Under the pieces are notes generated by a model. That model was not told the DNA's origin, did not search any database, and saw only the letters and a list, made by a program, of their open reading frames with translations. This document shows positions 62,556 through 64,000 of a DNA stretch of 64,000 nt, piece by piece (the stretch's first letter is position 1; each line of letters opens with the position of its first letter). The stretch is taken from contig JAXRKN010000036.1 in assembly GCA_038502055.1 (NCBI GenBank), positions 3,844,001 through 3,908,000 of the forward strand, read 5' to 3'. Made by a program: the position numbers and the translations under genes. Source of the DNA: Tanytarsus gracilentus (taxonomy: Eukaryota; Arthropoda; Insecta; Diptera; Chironomidae).

Positions 62556-63240
62556 TAAGGAAAATGCAATTTGCTACACAATTGAGTCTTAACAGGTTCA
62601 TTCAAATGTGAATGCAAAATTTCCTTCTCTCAAACACGAAACAATTGTTAAGCTCATTTGCAATTATGCGTAAAATCAAAGAAGAAAAATTATGAACATC
62701 TTCAATGCGATTGTTGGAAAAATTCCACAAGGAAATCATGAGAATGAAAAAATTTAAACTATTGTTGCAGACTTCGATTGATATCCGCTATGTTGCTTCA
62801 ACTCAATGGAATTTTTTCATTTTTATTCCTGAAAAAGTACAATGAGTGCCATTTGGGAATTTCTCAATGAAAATTCCTTCATGCTTAGTCAGCAGTTTGA
62901 CTTCATATTCCTCGTTTTCATTTGACTTATGACTTTTATTAAAAATTTAGAATTGAAAAATCTCGAGGAGGTTGATGCAAGAAAATTTTTTCAAACTTCA
63001 AATTTTAATGAAATTTTTTAATAGCAAAAAGATTTTCCCATAAAATGTAGGGAATGTTTTTTATATGTGAAATTTATAAAATGCATTCAAAGGTTTTTAC
63101 TCCTTGATCTTTTCAAAAAAATCTCTCCTTCGAATGACATGTGGAGAAAGAAGAAAAAAGAACTGAACTCCGACATCATTACATATTTAATTTATATGCC
63201 CCACAACTACGGAGACGACATTAACAGAAAAAAAGTATGA
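62556..63240. other. Gene-free AT-rich DNA
   Basis: Original flank resuming after the target duplication. Nothing recognised. Confidence 0.5.
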
Positions 63241-63316
63241 GGCAATGGAAATGAAACATGAAACATTTATCGCAATAAATTCTCATGCAAATTTAATGTG
63301 AACTTGATGAATGTAA
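63241..63316 (-). repeat. Conserved inverted duplicate C2
   Basis: Complement matches 45061-45136 at 74 of 76 positions with sharp borders. Confidence 0.85.
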
Positions 63317-63608
63317 GTTTGAGAAACCTTATCATTATTATAACTGCTCCTGCTGCTCTCTCATATACATCCACATATATTTTATAGTATGTTGGTACAT
63401 TAAAAAGTCATTCCATAAATTTTAAATTTTCTCTTCCTTTTTTTGTCTTCTTCTTTTGCTTTTTAGCCATTCGAATGCTGAATGAGGGTTGGAAATGGAG
63501 AGAAAGAAAAAATTGTTATTTGATTTTGATTTTCTGAAAAACAATAAAAAACCTGCATGTTGAGCGAGCTAGAGATTTTTTAGAGGAGGTCCAATATAAA
63601 ATTCAAAT
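63317..63608. other. Gene-free AT-rich DNA
   Basis: Nothing recognised between the two inverted duplicates C2 and D2. Confidence 0.45.
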
Positions 63609-63770
63609 ATGAGGGTAAGGTCAATGTTGAGAAATTTAATTAATTGTTATGAGTCTGTCTTCGACTTATCCCTTTCTGGAATTTTTATCGAACTCTCAAA
63701 ATCTCACTGAAAATCGACATCATGCGTGCATGCCATCTGATGAGGGCAGATTTTATATCAATTACGGCAT
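63609..63770 (-). repeat. Inverted duplicated block D2
   Basis: The complement of 63609-63651 matches 34309-34374 apart from the CT-rich expansion in the latter. Weaker resemblance (GCCCTCAT...TGCACG, then GAGAT...CGATAAA) continues to about 63750 against 34150-34230, so the duplication was once longer. Confidence 0.7.
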
Positions 63771-64000
63771 CAAAATTTGTCTCGGAGGTTGGACGTAAAA
63801 TAAAAATTGAAATTGAAACTTCAACCCTCATATTGCCCTGGAGCCATGTGACTTACGTCAATGTGTGTGGGAAAATTTTTGTTTGACTAAATTATAAAGA
63901 AGTCAATTGGATTCGTTATTAGCAAACTTTTTTTCCTAAACAAACAAACAATCACGTGTAAGATGTTTCATTTAGACTCGAGCCATTTTTTTGCTGAGAT
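63771..64000. other. Gene-free AT-rich DNA at window end
   Basis: No feature recognised. Confidence 0.45.

Overview
This is a very AT-rich (roughly 70%) and gene-poor stretch of an animal nuclear genome. Its genes have short GT-AG introns (52, 64, 128, 140 and 148 nt, plus one of about 1.2 kb) and include an insect-type ionotropic receptor, CYP6/9-like P450 remnants and an acyl-CoA desaturase. Together these point to an insect, most likely a nematoceran fly such as a chironomid midge. That placement is inference; no sequence search was possible.

Only three genes can be built with confidence. (1) 24.57-25.42 kb, + strand: an intronless 283-residue protein with an N-terminal coiled coil and three C2H2 zinc fingers. 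(2) 47.76-49.79 kb, - strand: a three-exon ionotropic receptor whose last exon carries an in-frame TGA although the frame is intact on both sides. (3) 57.16-59.80 kb, + strand: a five-exon acyl-CoA desaturase of 373 residues with all iron ligands but an unusual first histidine box. Two P450 remnants lie on opposite strands: a K-helix to PERF piece at 28.60-28.77 kb (-) and an N-terminal half at 54.62-55.25 kb (+), both with stops or frameshifts.

Repeats and mobile DNA: a 29-unit, 18-bp minisatellite (4.05-4.58 kb) in which 23 units carry the palindrome GGGAAATTCCC, a perfect Rel/NF-kB half-site pair; a 964-bp foldback element with 20-bp-plus inverted ends and an 11-bp target duplication (6.1-7.1 kb); a 1.3-kb insertion with a 30-bp target duplication and a tetranucleotide tail (61.2-62.5 kb); and five copies of the 11-mer GGATTCGAACC, the complement of the pol III B box, all in one orientation.

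The rest is non-coding DNA, but it is not structureless. Several short islands recur elsewhere in the window at 90-100% identity, some collinear (11.1-13.65 with 22.1-24.15 kb; 26.85-29.8 with 39.1-43.2 kb) and some inverted (40.9-41.1, 45.06 with 63.24, 34.3 with 63.6 kb). They look like old duplicated regulatory or otherwise constrained DNA, not a known transposon, and are the most unexplained feature of the window. No tRNA, rRNA, CRISPR or operon-type features were found. The genes do not form an evident pathway.
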